Below, one piece after another: positions 48,276 through 57,596 of a stretch of DNA of 64,000 nt. How positions within the stretch are numbered: position 1 is the first letter of the stretch; each line of letters starts with the position of its first letter. The DNA is from Actinomadura rudentiformis (GTDB lineage Bacteria > Actinomycetota > Actinomycetes > Streptosporangiales > Streptosporangiaceae): NCBI RefSeq assembly GCF_008923185.1, contig NZ_WBMT01000022.1:150124-214123 (forward strand). Direction: 5' to 3'. The position numbers and the translations under genes were made by a program. The notes under the pieces are model-generated. The model saw only the letters and a list, made by a program, of their open reading frames with translations, had not been told where the DNA came from and made no database searches.

Positions 48276-49179
48276 GGACGCATGCGATGGCGAGCAGCAT
48301 CCCGGCGATCGCGCTGAACATGTGGACCAGGTCGCTGAAGCCGTTCGTCCCGCCGCTGAACAGACCCCACGAGAAGAGATGTCCAGCGCCGACCCACGCC
48401 GCCGCCACGGCTCCCACCATCCGCCCGGATCCGCGCCGGTGCACCAACGCGAGGGCACCCAGCGCGCCCGCGAAGGCCAGCGGTCCGCCGATGGCGACGA
48501 ACGTCTTCTGCGCGGCCGTCTCGAATCTCGGGTCGCCGCCCAGATCGCCGCCGCTGAACGCCCAGACGATCTGCATCACGCCGACCACCGCGGCGACCAG
48601 CGCCGCGCCGTTCACGAACAGAACCTGGATCGAACGCGTCGCCCCCGGCCGGAGCTCCTTGGCCGCCATCCGGAACACCTGCGGCCAGCGTGCCCGGGCG
48701 TGCAACACGAACGCCCCCGTCAGGGTGATCGCCTGGATGACGAAGCCGCCGTAGACCACGGCGAACACCCAGCCGGCCATGTCGCCGCTGTCCTCGTTGT
48801 CCGGCAGGGGCGAGCCGCCGGCGACCGCCTGGACGGCCATCCCCAGCGGGAGGCCCAGCGCGATCGGCGCGAGCAGGCCGGTGCCCACCCACATCGGCAC
48901 GAGGACGAGCCATCCTGGTATCCGCCGCCCCCACGGATAGGTGAACGCGAAGGCGATGAGGACGGCGACCAGCTCCGCTCCCATGGTGACCGCGTTGGCC
49001 ACCTCGTACTTGGCGGTGTGAATCTCGGCCGCGGCGTCGCCGGTCACCCCGAGGTCGCCGCCCGACAGCCACACCAGCTTCAGGACGACGTACGGGACAC
49101 AGGCGGCGGCCGTCGCGAAGCAGAACGCCAGCCGGATGTTCCAGAAACGCCGGTCGGCGGCATGGGTAAAGATCGTCAT
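48202..49179 (-). CDS. Multi-pass membrane protein of unknown function
   Basis: 325 residues from the ATG at 49179. About eight hydrophobic segments (for example LAFCFATAAACVPYVVLKLVW and AGWVFAVVYGGFVIQAITLTGAF). No family recognised. The long N-terminal extension to 49425 is not membrane-like and is excluded. It converges on the histidine kinase gene with a 74-bp overlap, so mutual transcript interference is possible. Confidence 0.75.
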   Translation of the reverse strand: MTIFTHAADRRFWNIRLAFCFATAAACVPYVVLKLVWLSGGDLGVTGDAAAEIHTAKYEVANAVTMGAELVAVLIAFAFTYPWGRRIPGWLVLVPMWVGTGLLAPIALGLPLGMAVQAVAGGSPLPDNEDSGDMAGWVFAVVYGGFVIQAITLTGAFVLHARARWPQVFRMAAKELRPGATRSIQVLFVNGAALVAAVVGVMQIVWAFSGGDLGGDPRFETAAQKTFVAIGGPLAFAGALGALALVHRRGSGRMVGAVAAAWVGAGHLFSWGLFSGGTNGFSDLVHMFSAIAGMLLAIACVLTLIENEPEPVPRRSPGRAHAQGG

Positions 49180-49275
49180 GGGATTCAGGCTCGCCGGGCG
49201 GCCTCCACCATGCCTCCCGCCCAGAGGTGAACTCCCTCCCCTCCACGGGGGAGCTTCGTGGGTATGACTCCTGCC

Positions 49276-49458
49276 ATGACGGATGAGCTCTTCGTTGTGG
49301 TCCGCGAGACGACGGCTGATGTCTGTCAACCTGTGCAGATGCGGGTCACTCCTCCGCTGACGCACGAGGAGGCCGTGGAACGTGCCCGTCAGGAGAACGA
49401 GACGGCCATGCCGGGCATCCATCACACCGTCAGGTCATGGAGTTCCTGGCAGGACTGA
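49276..49458 (+). CDS. Possible small protein
   Basis: 60 residues, MTDELFVVVRETTADVCQ to SWSSWQD. Frame and codon bias are reasonable, but no family is recognised. The stop TGA (49456-49458) abuts the reverse stop of the next gene, forming TGATCA. Confidence 0.45.
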   Translation: MTDELFVVVRETTADVCQPVQMRVTPPLTHEEAVERARQENETAMPGIHHTVRSWSSWQD

Positions 49459-50625
49459 TCAGGGGGCGTTCGTCGTGGCGGAGAGGTCGCCGTTCTGGCT
49501 CTCGCCCCAGGCGAAGAGATGGCGGGAGCCGGGTATGGGGGCGACCTTGAGGTAGCCGGCGATGGGGACCTGCACGGCGGTCCATGTCGTGCCCTCCAGG
49601 CGGTAGAGGGTGCTGTTGCCGGCGGCCCAGTACGTGCCGTCGCCCGCCACGACGGGGTTGGCGGGAATGGACGTGGCGGGCTTGCTGAGCTCGTCCCAGG
49701 AAGTGCCGTTCCAGCGCAGCTGGTGGTGGATGGTGCTGTTCTGCTTCCTGAACTGGATCACGGGCCCTTCGAGATCGTAGATGGAGTGGTACCAGGTGCC
49801 CCTGTAGGCGTCCGGGACGGGGACCGCCTCCCACGCGGTGCCGGTCCAGCGGTGAACGATCGGCAGGCTGTCGTCGGAGCCCGTGCGGGAAACGGCCCAC
49901 ATCCCTTCGGCGGTGGCGGCGTAGTAATGGTCGGGCGAGTGGTGGACGTCGCCCGGCAGCCGCTCGAAGGTGGTCCAGGAACTGCCGTTCCAGTGCGAGA
50001 TCTTGTCCTCGTTGAACACGTGCAGGTCTCCGTTGGCCGTCTGCTGGACGAAGTTGATGTGCCGGCCGCCCAGTGAATGCCTGGTCCACGTACCGCCGGC
50101 GAAGCGGTGCAGGGCGGTGCGGTCGCGGAGCCAGAGGCCCTTCGCGTCGGCCCACATCTCAGCGCTCACCAGAGTCGACGGCGAGGTGACCTGGCTCCAC
50201 TTCGCGCCGTCCCAGTGGGCCAGATATGCGGTGCGGTTCCGGTAGCCGACGAAACCGGACGCCCAGACGTTGTCGGAGGTGACCGCCTCGACATCGGTGA
50301 TCTCACCCTCTCCGCTGATGCCAGGCGGGGAGTGGCTCTTCCAGGATGTCCCGGTCCACTGCTGGAGCAGCGGTTTGGCGCCGATGTCGAGCAGCGTGAT
50401 GGGCGGGCGGCCCAGGTCACCGGGGATGCCGACGTACACCTTGCCCTGGCCGCCCGCGGCCCAGGCCTCGTTGGCGCCCACAGGCTCGACGTCCCTGAGG
50501 TTGCGGTCCGGCCAGGTCCAGTTGAGCGGGGCCGGACGCCATACGTCCTCCGCGTGCGCCGGGCTCACCGACCCGACCACCGTCGCCGCCATGAGCATGC
50601 CAGTAAATACTGTAACGATCCGCAT
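49459..50625 (-). CDS. Secreted beta-propeller-like repeat protein
   Basis: 388 residues. The signal peptide ends in SPAHAED. The mature protein has regularly spaced W-x-G-x-x-W repeats (QWTGTSWKSHS, HWDGAKWSQV, HWNGSSWTTF, RWTGTAWEAV, RWNGTSWDEL), as in extracellular propellers of actinomycetes. A binding or carbohydrate-recognition role is likely. The 305-bp gap 50626-50930 upstream holds two 13-bp direct repeats (TCTAGANCTCATT, 50658-50683) and nothing coding that I trust. Confidence 0.8.
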   Translation of the reverse strand: MRIVTVFTGMLMAATVVGSVSPAHAEDVWRPAPLNWTWPDRNLRDVEPVGANEAWAAGGQGKVYVGIPGDLGRPPITLLDIGAKPLLQQWTGTSWKSHSPPGISGEGEITDVEAVTSDNVWASGFVGYRNRTAYLAHWDGAKWSQVTSPSTLVSAEMWADAKGLWLRDRTALHRFAGGTWTRHSLGGRHINFVQQTANGDLHVFNEDKISHWNGSSWTTFERLPGDVHHSPDHYYAATAEGMWAVSRTGSDDSLPIVHRWTGTAWEAVPVPDAYRGTWYHSIYDLEGPVIQFRKQNSTIHHQLRWNGTSWDELSKPATSIPANPVVAGDGTYWAAGNSTLYRLEGTTWTAVQVPIAGYLKVAPIPGSRHLFAWGESQNGDLSATTNAP

Positions 50626-50930
50626 GGTGGCCAGTGTCGGGCACGTGGAGGCGAAGATCTAGACCTCATTTCTAGAGCTCATTTCGCACGGGGGTATGGC
50701 TCCATCGGCGATTAACGCGAAGTTCATTCGCGACCACGCTCCGCTCGTCTCCGCGTTCGCGCAGGTCATTGATCACTGATGTGGCGATCTCACGAAGGTG
50801 ATCCCATCAGCTGGGCAAGTCGTGACATTTGCCCGCAAACTGCGCAATGCGACCGTCCCTTCTGACCCGCCGTCCCCGCACGTGACCGGGGTCCCCCTCC
50901 CGGCCGGGGCGCGGGCAGAAGGAGAGACTC

Positions 50931-51560
50931 GTGAAACGAGTCACGGCATTCGCGCTGTCCACCGCGACCGCGCTCTGTCTCACCGCCGGACTGGCGACGC
51001 CGGCCGACGCCACCCCGCCCAACATCCCCTCCGCGAGCACCGCCGCGTCCGAGCTGGCGGCGCTCACGGTCGCCGCCGAATCGCACGAATCCACCTACGA
51101 CCGCGACCTGTTCCCCCACTGGGTCACGATCTCCGGCTCCTGCAACACCCGCGAGACCGTGCTCAAGCGCGACGGCGTCAACGTCGTCGTGAACTCCAGC
51201 TGCGCCGCGACGTCCGGCAGATGGACGTCTCCCTATGACGGCGCCACCTGGAGCGCCGCGTCCGACGTCGACATCGACCACATGGTCGCCCTCGCCGAGG
51301 CCTGGCGTTCGGGTGCGTGGGCATGGACGACCTCCAAGCGCCAGTCGTTCGCCAACGACCTCACCAACGCCCAGCTCTGGGCGGTCACCGACAACGTCAA
51401 CCAGGCCAAGGGCGACAAGGACCCGGCTGAGTGGAAGCCGCCGCTCACGTCGTTCCACTGCACCTACGCCAGGGCGTTCATCGATGTGAAGTACGAGTGG
51501 GGCCTCTCGGTCGACAGTGCCGAGAAGTCGGCGCTGAGCAGCATGCTCGGCCGCTGCTGA
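50931..51560 (+). CDS. Secreted HNH nuclease (DUF1524/GmrSD C-terminal type)
   Basis: 209 residues from GTG 50931 with GAAGGAGAG upstream. Signal peptide (MKRVTAFALSTATALCLTAGLATPADA). The nuclease core is DVDIDHMVALAEAW, then FANDLTNAQLWAVTDNVNQAKGDKDPAEW, the His-Asn arrangement of the secreted DUF1524 family. Expected to degrade extracellular DNA. Four cysteines likely form disulfides. Confidence 0.9.
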   Translation: MKRVTAFALSTATALCLTAGLATPADATPPNIPSASTAASELAALTVAAESHESTYDRDLFPHWVTISGSCNTRETVLKRDGVNVVVNSSCAATSGRWTSPYDGATWSAASDVDIDHMVALAEAWRSGAWAWTTSKRQSFANDLTNAQLWAVTDNVNQAKGDKDPAEWKPPLTSFHCTYARAFIDVKYEWGLSVDSAEKSALSSMLGRC

Positions 51561-51688
51561 CCTTCTCCTCCTCCGGCGGCCGCCGCCCGGGCGGGGCGGC
51601 GGCCGCCAGGATGCGTTGAGGCCCGCCGACGTTCTCGCCCGCGGATCGCGTGATCGCTGGTAGAACGCGGCCGGGTACGCTCGCCGGG

Positions 51689-52936
51689 ATGGGAACGCCG
51701 GCGGGAAAGACCACGGACGCCCCGGAGGTCTCGCCACGGGGATTCGCCGGTCTGCTGGCCGTCGCCAATCTGGGGTTGTGGATGCCGCTGATCCCACCCG
51801 TCCTGGTGACGCTGCAACTTCGGCTGGAAGATCTCGACCCGGCGAACAAGGAACGCAACGCGGGCATCGTGCTCGGCATCGGCGCGTTCCTCGCCCTGGT
51901 CGGCAACCCGCTCGCCGGGCGGCTGTCGGACCGCACGGCCTCGCGCTTCGGCCGCCGCCGTCCGTGGCTCATCTGCGGCATGGCCGGTGGCACGGCCGGG
52001 CTCGCCGTCGTCGCGCTGGTGCCGTCGCTGCCCGCGATCCTGCTGGGCTGGTGCCTGGCGCAACTCTCGTTCAACGCCACGCTGGCCGCGCTCGCCGCCA
52101 CGATCCCCGACCAGGTGCCGGTGGAACGGCGCGGATCCATGTCCGGCATCCTCGGCTTCAGCCAGATCATCGCCATCGCCGCGGGAGTGGGCATCGTCGC
52201 GTCGGTGCCGGGCATCGCGGCGAAGTTCCTGGTGCCCGCCGTTCTCGGCACGGTCCTCGTCACCGCGTTCGCCCTGCTCCTGCCCGACCGCCGCCTTGCC
52301 GAGCCTGCCGCGCCCTTCTCGCTCCGGGAGTTCGCCGGCACGTTCTGGGTGAATCCTCGCAACCACCCCGACTTCGGCTATGCCTGGCTCACCCGCTTCC
52401 TGGTCTCCTTCGGCGTGTTCGCGCCCCTGACCTACCTGGCGTTCTTCCTGCCCGACCGCGTCGGCATCGCCGAGGACGACGTGGACCGGACCGTGGCGCT
52501 GCTCGTCGTCATCGGCCTCGGCTGCACCGCGATCACCTCGGTCCTGGGCGGCTGGCTCTCCGACCGGGCCGGCCGCCGCAAGCCGTTCGTGATCGGATCC
52601 GGTGCCGTGCTGGCCGCCGGCACCGGCCTGCTGGCCCCCGCGACGAGCCTGCCGCAGGTGATCGCCGCTCAGATCGTCCTCGGCATCGCGGGCGGCATGT
52701 TCCTCGCCGTGGACATGGCCCTGATCACCCAGGTCCTGCCCGATCCGGAGACCATGGCCAAGGACCTGGGCGTCATCAACATCGCCAACACCCTGCCGCA
52801 GTCGCTCGCGCCCGCCGCCGCGCCCCTCTTCCTGGCCATCGGCGACGGCACGAACTACCCGGCCTTCTACGGCTTCGCGGCCCTCTGCGCCCTGGCCGGA
52901 GCCGTCTTCGTCACCCGCATCAAGAGCGTCCGCTGA
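51689..52936 (+). CDS. MFS transporter (glycoside/sugar:cation-symporter-like)
   Basis: 415 residues from ATG 51689; a TACGCT -10 box ends seven bases before it, favouring a leaderless start over the GTG at 51650. Twelve hydrophobic segments; GRLSDRTASRFGRRRPWL and GWLSDRAGRRKPF are the two MFS loop motifs, with the first typical of sugar transporters. Convergent with the hexosaminidase gene; both could act on amino sugars. Confidence 0.87.
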   Translation: MGTPAGKTTDAPEVSPRGFAGLLAVANLGLWMPLIPPVLVTLQLRLEDLDPANKERNAGIVLGIGAFLALVGNPLAGRLSDRTASRFGRRRPWLICGMAGGTAGLAVVALVPSLPAILLGWCLAQLSFNATLAALAATIPDQVPVERRGSMSGILGFSQIIAIAAGVGIVASVPGIAAKFLVPAVLGTVLVTAFALLLPDRRLAEPAAPFSLREFAGTFWVNPRNHPDFGYAWLTRFLVSFGVFAPLTYLAFFLPDRVGIAEDDVDRTVALLVVIGLGCTAITSVLGGWLSDRAGRRKPFVIGSGAVLAAGTGLLAPATSLPQVIAAQIVLGIAGGMFLAVDMALITQVLPDPETMAKDLGVINIANTLPQSLAPAAAPLFLAIGDGTNYPAFYGFAALCALAGAVFVTRIKSVR

Positions 52937-52951
52937 CCGGTTCCCTGAGGG

Positions 52952-54472
52952 TCAGGCCCCTCGCCAGGTCTTCCGCGGCTTGTGGTGCATGCGTCCGGGG
53001 ACGCCGGGGCGCTGCTGCCATGGGTGCGGGCCCGAGGGCGGGCGGTAGCCGACGCCCAGCGCGTCCAGGCGGGCGTAGTGCGCCGCGTTCATCCGGCGGT
53101 CGAAGTCCTCGAAGTCGCGTTCGTCCGGCGCGGGGAGCTGTGACCAGGCCACTTCGGCGAACGCGGCGAGGCGGGGGAACGCCTGGTAGTCGAGGCGGCC
53201 GAGGTCCTCGACGACCTCGGTCCACAGGTTCGCCTGGGTGCCGATGACATGGCTCGCCTCGGGTGTCCCGGCGAGGCTGGGCGGCACGGGCTCGAAGCGG
53301 TAGACGTCCTCCAGCGTGTGCACCCAGCCGAACGGCACGGGCTCGTCCGGCCCAGGAGCCTGTACGTGGTCGAGGTAGACCTCTTGCTGGGGGCACATCA
53401 CCACGTCATGGCCCGCCTTGGCCGCCGCGATGCCACCCCTGTACCAACGCCAGCAGGTGACCGTGGCGCCCTCCGCCAAGCCGCCCTCCAGGATCTCGTC
53501 CCAGCCGACGAGACGGCGCCCGCGTTCGGCGAGCCAGCGGTCGAAGTGACGGATGATCCACGACTGCAGTTCGTTCTCGTCCTTGAGCCCCAGTTCACGG
53601 ATGCGTTCCTGGGCCGTGGGCGACGCACGCCATTGGTCCTTGACGCACTCGTCGCCGCCGATGTGAACGAACCGGCTGGGGAAGATGTCGAGCACTTCCT
53701 CAAGGACGCCTTCGTAGAAACGCAGCATGGCCTCGGTCGGGGCAAGCACGTTGGGATTGATGCCCCAGTCGGTCTTCACCCCCAATGCCGAGGTGTCGAT
53801 GACGTCACTGTTGCCCAGCTCGGGATAGGCGGCGATGGCCGCCTGTGAATGGCCGGGCAGGTCGACTTCGGGGACGACGGTGACATGCCGTTCCGCCGCG
53901 TACGCGACGATCTCGCGCAGGTCGTCCTGGCTGTAGAAGCCGCCATGCGGCCGCTCGTCCCACATCACCGGCTCTCCCCAGCCCATGCGGGTACGTGGAC
54001 GCCAGGCGCCGACCTCGGTCAGCCGCGGGTAGCGTTCGATCTCGATACGCCATCCCTGGTCATCGGTCAGATGCAGGTGCAGGACGTTGAGCTTGTGCGC
54101 CGCCAGCAGGTCGATATAGCGCAGCACGCCGTCCTTGGGCAGGAAATGCCGCGCGACGTCGAGCATGAAGCCCCGCCATGCGAACCGCGGCGCGTCCTCG
54201 ACGACCACATAGGGCACGTTGACCGGCTCGCTCCCGATGGCCGCACGGCGAAAGGCATCAAGGCCTCGCATCTGCCGCAGGGTCTGACTTCCCCAATGGA
54301 TCCCGGCGTCGTCCCCGCCCACGATCTCGACGCCGTCGGCGGAGACGGTCAACCGATAGGCCTCCGGTCCGAGGGCGGGATCGACGCTGGTACGCACCTC
54401 TCCGACTGGGCCCTCGCCTCCAGTCCGCACAAGACGACGCGGGGCGGGGATCAGATTCGGCTCTCCGGTCAT
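52952..54472 (-). CDS. Family GH20 beta-N-acetylhexosaminidase
   Basis: 506 residues. The N-terminal GH20b-type domain precedes the (beta/alpha)8 barrel. FMLDVARHFLPKDGVLRYIDLLAAHKLN, HLTDDQGWRIE and FVHIGGDECVKDQW with the Asp-Glu catalytic pair are diagnostic. Removes terminal GlcNAc/GalNAc. No signal peptide is visible, so it is probably cytoplasmic and acts on imported disaccharides. ATGA overlap with the broken hydrolase gene upstream. Confidence 0.95.
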   Translation of the reverse strand: MTGEPNLIPAPRRLVRTGGEGPVGEVRTSVDPALGPEAYRLTVSADGVEIVGGDDAGIHWGSQTLRQMRGLDAFRRAAIGSEPVNVPYVVVEDAPRFAWRGFMLDVARHFLPKDGVLRYIDLLAAHKLNVLHLHLTDDQGWRIEIERYPRLTEVGAWRPRTRMGWGEPVMWDERPHGGFYSQDDLREIVAYAAERHVTVVPEVDLPGHSQAAIAAYPELGNSDVIDTSALGVKTDWGINPNVLAPTEAMLRFYEGVLEEVLDIFPSRFVHIGGDECVKDQWRASPTAQERIRELGLKDENELQSWIIRHFDRWLAERGRRLVGWDEILEGGLAEGATVTCWRWYRGGIAAAKAGHDVVMCPQQEVYLDHVQAPGPDEPVPFGWVHTLEDVYRFEPVPPSLAGTPEASHVIGTQANLWTEVVEDLGRLDYQAFPRLAAFAEVAWSQLPAPDERDFEDFDRRMNAAHYARLDALGVGYRPPSGPHPWQQRPGVPGRMHHKPRKTWRGA

Positions 54473-55305
54473 CGCTGCTCTCCACGGTTCTGGTGCTGCT
54501 CGGGCAGATGGCTGTCGGGGTGAACCCACAACAGCACATTGCCCAGCTCAGCAGATTCCCTCTCCCGCTGAAAGAACGAAAGGATTTCCTGGTCCGAGTG
54601 GCGCAGGCTGAAATGAGTCAGAACGAACTGCGTTTCCGGGTGCGCCTCGACGATGGGCTTGAGACGGCTCCACACGGTGTGTCCTACGCGGTCCGCGCGT
54701 TCGAGTTCGGTGTCGTGCAGGAACGAGCACTCGGTGATGATGACCGGGTAGTCGAAAAGCCACGGGTTCCGATCGAACACGTTCACATGCGTGTCACCGA
54801 GGAACGCGAACAGCGGCCGCCGGATCCCCTCCTCGACGACCACGCCTTCCTTGCGCTACTGCGCCATGACCCGGCCGAACTCGCCGCTCCGGCCTTCCTG
54901 CGCCAGGGACCTCCGCAACTCCTCGAACTCCGGCCGCAGCGCCTTGCGCTGTTCCGAGAACGCGTAGCCGACACACGGCACCTTGTGCTCGCACTCGACC
55001 ACTCGGACATGGTGTCCCCGGCGCCCGAAGACGAACTCGTCATCCTGACGTACGCCGTTCAAACTGTGGCTCTCCGCCAAGGCCGGGTCGTAGCTCGCCC
55101 CATGGTTGAGCTCGGCGGACGCCCGCAGATAGGACTCCACGTAAGGCACCGCCTTGTCCGGCAGATAAACGGCCGCACCGGACGAGGCCAGATAGTCGAG
55201 GTCCTTGGAGTGGTCATGGTGCGTATGCGTCAGAAAGACGGTGTCGACCTGCATCCCCTCGCAAAGACCCGCGTCCAGGCTGCAGCGGAGTTCGGGGATG
55301 CCAGA
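54469..55305 (-). pseudogene. Metallo-beta-lactamase-fold (RNase Z-like) gene with in-frame TAG and lost N-terminus
   Basis: The metal motif is VFLTHTHHDHSKD, and FLGDTHV and VLTHFSLRHSD fit RNase Z-type enzymes. One frame runs from 55305 to the stop at 54469 but is cut by TAG at 54856-54858 between VMAQ and RKEG. The frame is also open only from a TGA before ASGIPELRCSLDAGL, so the usual N-terminus is missing; the ATG at 55325 is in another frame. Two non-functional halves or a recently broken gene is the simplest reading. The 270 bp 55306-55575 upstream contain no convincing gene. Confidence 0.7.
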
Positions 55306-55575
55306 AGCTCAGGAAGCCGCGTCATCGGGGCCGTCCTTTCATCGCCGCCGCCGACGGTGCCCCTAGTGCCCTCGTCGATTCGCGCCGATCGTAGCGATCA
55401 TCCCTTCGGCCACACGAACGGATTTCGTGTCCCCGCGACGGACGTCCACAGTGCCGGACGTGATCAGGCACCGACGTGGCTCACGGGCCACAACAGGCCA
55501 CGGTGCCGCCCGCTTCGTGGTGGGACAGTCACCGGTCAAGCTTTCCAAGCCCGCTCGCAAACGCGTCTGACTTCG

Positions 55576-56031
55576 TTACGACCCGGCAGCCGAAGGCCGG
55601 TGATGCTCATGGCGGCCATGGCGTTTCGCCGCCTCGTCGAGGCGCCGCAGCACAGAAGCCCAGCCGACGCTGGTCTCGTTGCCGAGCTGCAACGGCAGGC
55701 CGCTGTGCCGCAAGGTGAGCGTCGTGCCGTGGCCGTCTGGCGTGAGCGTGACTTCGACCTGTGAGGCACCGGGCGCTATGCCCGGTGCCCCGGGAGCGGG
55801 CTCCCAGCCGAAGGTGAAGACGATCCGTTCATACGGCACGAGCTCGACGAACGTCCCGCGCATCACCGGCCGCGGCCCGTCCTGCATCTCCACGCGGAGG
55901 TCACCGCCGGGGCGCGCCTCCAATTCGGCCTCGCCCCACCACTGCGCCAAGTAGGCCGGGTCGGTGAAGAACCGCCACACCGTCTCCGGCCGGGCCTCGA
56001 TCCGCATCGTCTGCTCGACCGTCGTGCTCAC
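55576..56031 (-). CDS. SRPBCC/AHSA1-family protein
   Basis: 151 residues from GTG 56031, coupled as GTGA to the ArsR stop. Pattern MRIEARPETVWRFFTDPAYLAQWWG and VTLTPDGHGTTLTLRHSGLP is typical of AHSA1 domain proteins, which have a hydrophobic ligand pocket. Commonly paired with an ArsR regulator, as here; ligand unknown. Confidence 0.9.
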   Translation of the reverse strand: MSTTVEQTMRIEARPETVWRFFTDPAYLAQWWGEAELEARPGGDLRVEMQDGPRPVMRGTFVELVPYERIVFTFGWEPAPGAPGIAPGASQVEVTLTPDGHGTTLTLRHSGLPLQLGNETSVGWASVLRRLDEAAKRHGRHEHHRPSAAGS

Positions 56032-56366
56032 GGTGCCTCCTCCGTCTCCTCTTCGCCGGCGAGGGCCCTTTCTTCTCGCTCGGCCGCGTCCTTCAGGCGG
56101 CGCAGCGGGCCGGGCCACATCGACTCGAAGAACATCGCCGCCTCGGCGAGACCGTCGGGACGCATGCGGTATAGGCGGCGATTGCCGGCGCGGCGGACGT
56201 CCAGAAGCCCGGCCGTGACCAGGATCCGCAGGTGCTGGGAGACCGCCGGCCGGCTCATGCCGGGAAACCGCGCGGCGATGTCGCCTGCCGAGACCTCGCC
56301 GTCGCGGACCAGGGCCAGGATCGCGCGGCGGGTCGGATCGGCGACCGCCCGCAACGCCTCATCCAC
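56028..56366 (-). CDS. ArsR-family transcriptional regulator
   Basis: 112 residues from GTG 56366 (AAGGAGAG upstream); the longer frame to 56447 runs through the operator and is less likely. Winged helix: LRAVADPTRRAILALVRDGEVSAGDIAARFPGMSRPAVSQHLRILVTAGLLDVRRAGNRRLYRM. No metal-binding cysteines, so it probably responds to something other than metal. Operon with the SRPBCC gene and divergent from the DUF1579 gene. Confidence 0.92.
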   Translation of the reverse strand: MDEALRAVADPTRRAILALVRDGEVSAGDIAARFPGMSRPAVSQHLRILVTAGLLDVRRAGNRRLYRMRPDGLAEAAMFFESMWPGPLRRLKDAAEREERALAGEEETEEAP

Positions 56367-56394
56367 CGGGTCTCTCCTTCGTGGCGGGATGGTG

Positions 56395-56420
56395 TGTAAG
56401 TATTTAAGCAACATCTTACA
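56395..56420. promoter_or_regulatory. AT-rich ArsR operator region
   Basis: TGTAAG (56395-56400) and CTTACA (56415-56420) form an inverted repeat 14 bp apart in an AT-rich island between the divergent ArsR and DUF1579 genes. Confidence 0.6.
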
Positions 56421-56437
56421 TAGATTGAGGAGATTTG

Positions 56438-56884
56438 ATGACGGCACCCAGGTCCGAGAACAAGCGGCTGGACGTACTCGTCGGCAGTTGGCGGTCGGAG
56501 GGGTGGACGGTCGCGGCCGACGGCGTGCCGCCGGTACGGATCGCCGGGTCCGACACCTACGAGTGGCTGGCAGGCGGGTTCTTCCTCGTCCATCGCGTGG
56601 ACGTGCGCATGAACGGCGACAGGGTCGAGGTCATCGAGATGATCGGCCCCTACGATCCGGTGACAGGGACGTATCCCATGCGGTCGTTCGACAACCAGGG
56701 CGACTTCGTCACCATGCACGCGACCGTGGACGACCACGGGGTGTGGACGTTCGCTGGCGAGACCGAACGGGCGACGCTGACGGTCGCGGAAGACGGCACC
56801 ACCATGAGCGCGAAGTGGGAGCGCACGGACGACGGCTCGACCTGGCTGCACTGGATGGACATGGCCTTCACCAGAGAGCGGTGA
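56438..56884 (+). CDS. DUF1579-family protein
   Basis: 148 residues from the ATG at 56438 (GAGGAGA upstream). LDVLVGSWRSEGWTV, FFLVHRVDVRMNGDRVEVIEMIGPYDPVTGTYPMRSFDNQG and ATLTVAEDGTTMSAKWERTDDGSTW are the conserved family blocks, a lipocalin-like barrel. Function unknown. Divergent from and probably controlled by the ArsR protein. Confidence 0.87.
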   Translation: MTAPRSENKRLDVLVGSWRSEGWTVAADGVPPVRIAGSDTYEWLAGGFFLVHRVDVRMNGDRVEVIEMIGPYDPVTGTYPMRSFDNQGDFVTMHATVDDHGVWTFAGETERATLTVAEDGTTMSAKWERTDDGSTWLHWMDMAFTRER

Positions 56885-56896
56885 CCGCAGCCGGGC

Positions 56897-56940
56897 TTGC
56901 CGTGGGCCAGTGTCTGAACTAATGTCTGGACACGTGTCCG
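56897..56940 (+). promoter_or_regulatory. Promoter and TGGACA-cg-TGTCCG operator of the CYP51 operon
   Basis: TTGCCG (56897-56902) and TAATGT (56920-56925) are 17 bp apart. The palindrome TGGACA-CG-TGTCCG (56927-56940) sits right on the predicted transcript start. It differs from the site at 38531 by two bases. The GTG within it (56934) opens a 15-codon frame ending in a TGA that overlaps the TetR ATG (56978). Confidence 0.7.
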
Positions 56941-56977
56941 GTAATCAGCGGCAGGTGTGTCGAGCGGAGCTCGTCGA

Positions 56978-57595
56978 ATGAAGGGTGACCGGGTGGGGGC
57001 TGCGGGATTGGCTTACGAGTCCACGCGTCGGCGGCTCACCGACCGGCAGGCCGACACCGTGCGGCGGCTCACCGACGCGGCGGTGGAGGAGGTGCGGGAG
57101 ACCGGGTACGAGGGTCTGACCGTGCGGAACGTCGCCAAGAGGGCGGGGGTCGCCCCGGCCACGGCGTACACCTACTTCGCCTCCAAGAACCACCTGATCA
57201 CTGAGGTGTTCTGGCGGCGGTTGAGTGCGCTGGAGCCCGTCGTGGTGGAGGGCTCGGCGCAGGAGCGCGTGGGCGCGGTGCTCCGCGAGATCGCGCTGCT
57301 GGTCTCGGACGAACCCGAGCTCGCGGCGGCATGCACGACCTCGATGCTCGGCACCGACCCGGACGTGCGTGAACTGCGGTTCAAGATCGGCATGGCGATC
57401 CGGGAGCGGCTCCAGGCCGCCTTGGGCGAGGACGCCGACGACAAGGTGGTGGGCGCGCTGGAGCTGGCCTACGCCGGTGCGCTGGTGCACGCGGGCATGG
57501 GCTACACCTCGTACGCCCGCATGGCCGACCGGCTAGCCGAGATGGCCGAACTCATATTGCCGAACACCGGGTTCATATCGCCGAGCACTGAATGA
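56978..57595 (+). CDS. TetR-family regulator of the CYP51 operon
   Basis: 205 residues from the ATG at 56978 (GTG 56957 is possible). Helix-turn-helix ~15-60: RRLTDRQADTVRRLTDAAVEEVRE...VAPATAYTYFASKNHL. First gene of a six-gene operon; one base separates it from the P450 gene. The operator at its own promoter and the near-identical one at 38531 make it the likely repressor of both gene groups; ligand probably a sterol-like or isoprenoid compound. Confidence 0.9.
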   Translation: MKGDRVGAAGLAYESTRRRLTDRQADTVRRLTDAAVEEVRETGYEGLTVRNVAKRAGVAPATAYTYFASKNHLITEVFWRRLSALEPVVVEGSAQERVGAVLREIALLVSDEPELAAACTTSMLGTDPDVRELRFKIGMAIRERLQAALGEDADDKVVGALELAYAGALVHAGMGYTSYARMADRLAEMAELILPNTGFISPSTE

Positions 57596-57596
57596 G

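Noticed and set aside
47891..49246. 451-residue minus-strand frame across the kinase/membrane-protein junction
   Set aside because: Gly/Arg-rich shadow of the membrane-protein gene in another frame.
55363..55560. Small minus-strand frame between the broken hydrolase and SRPBCC genes
   Set aside because: 65 residues, no ribosome site and no family pattern; treated as non-coding.
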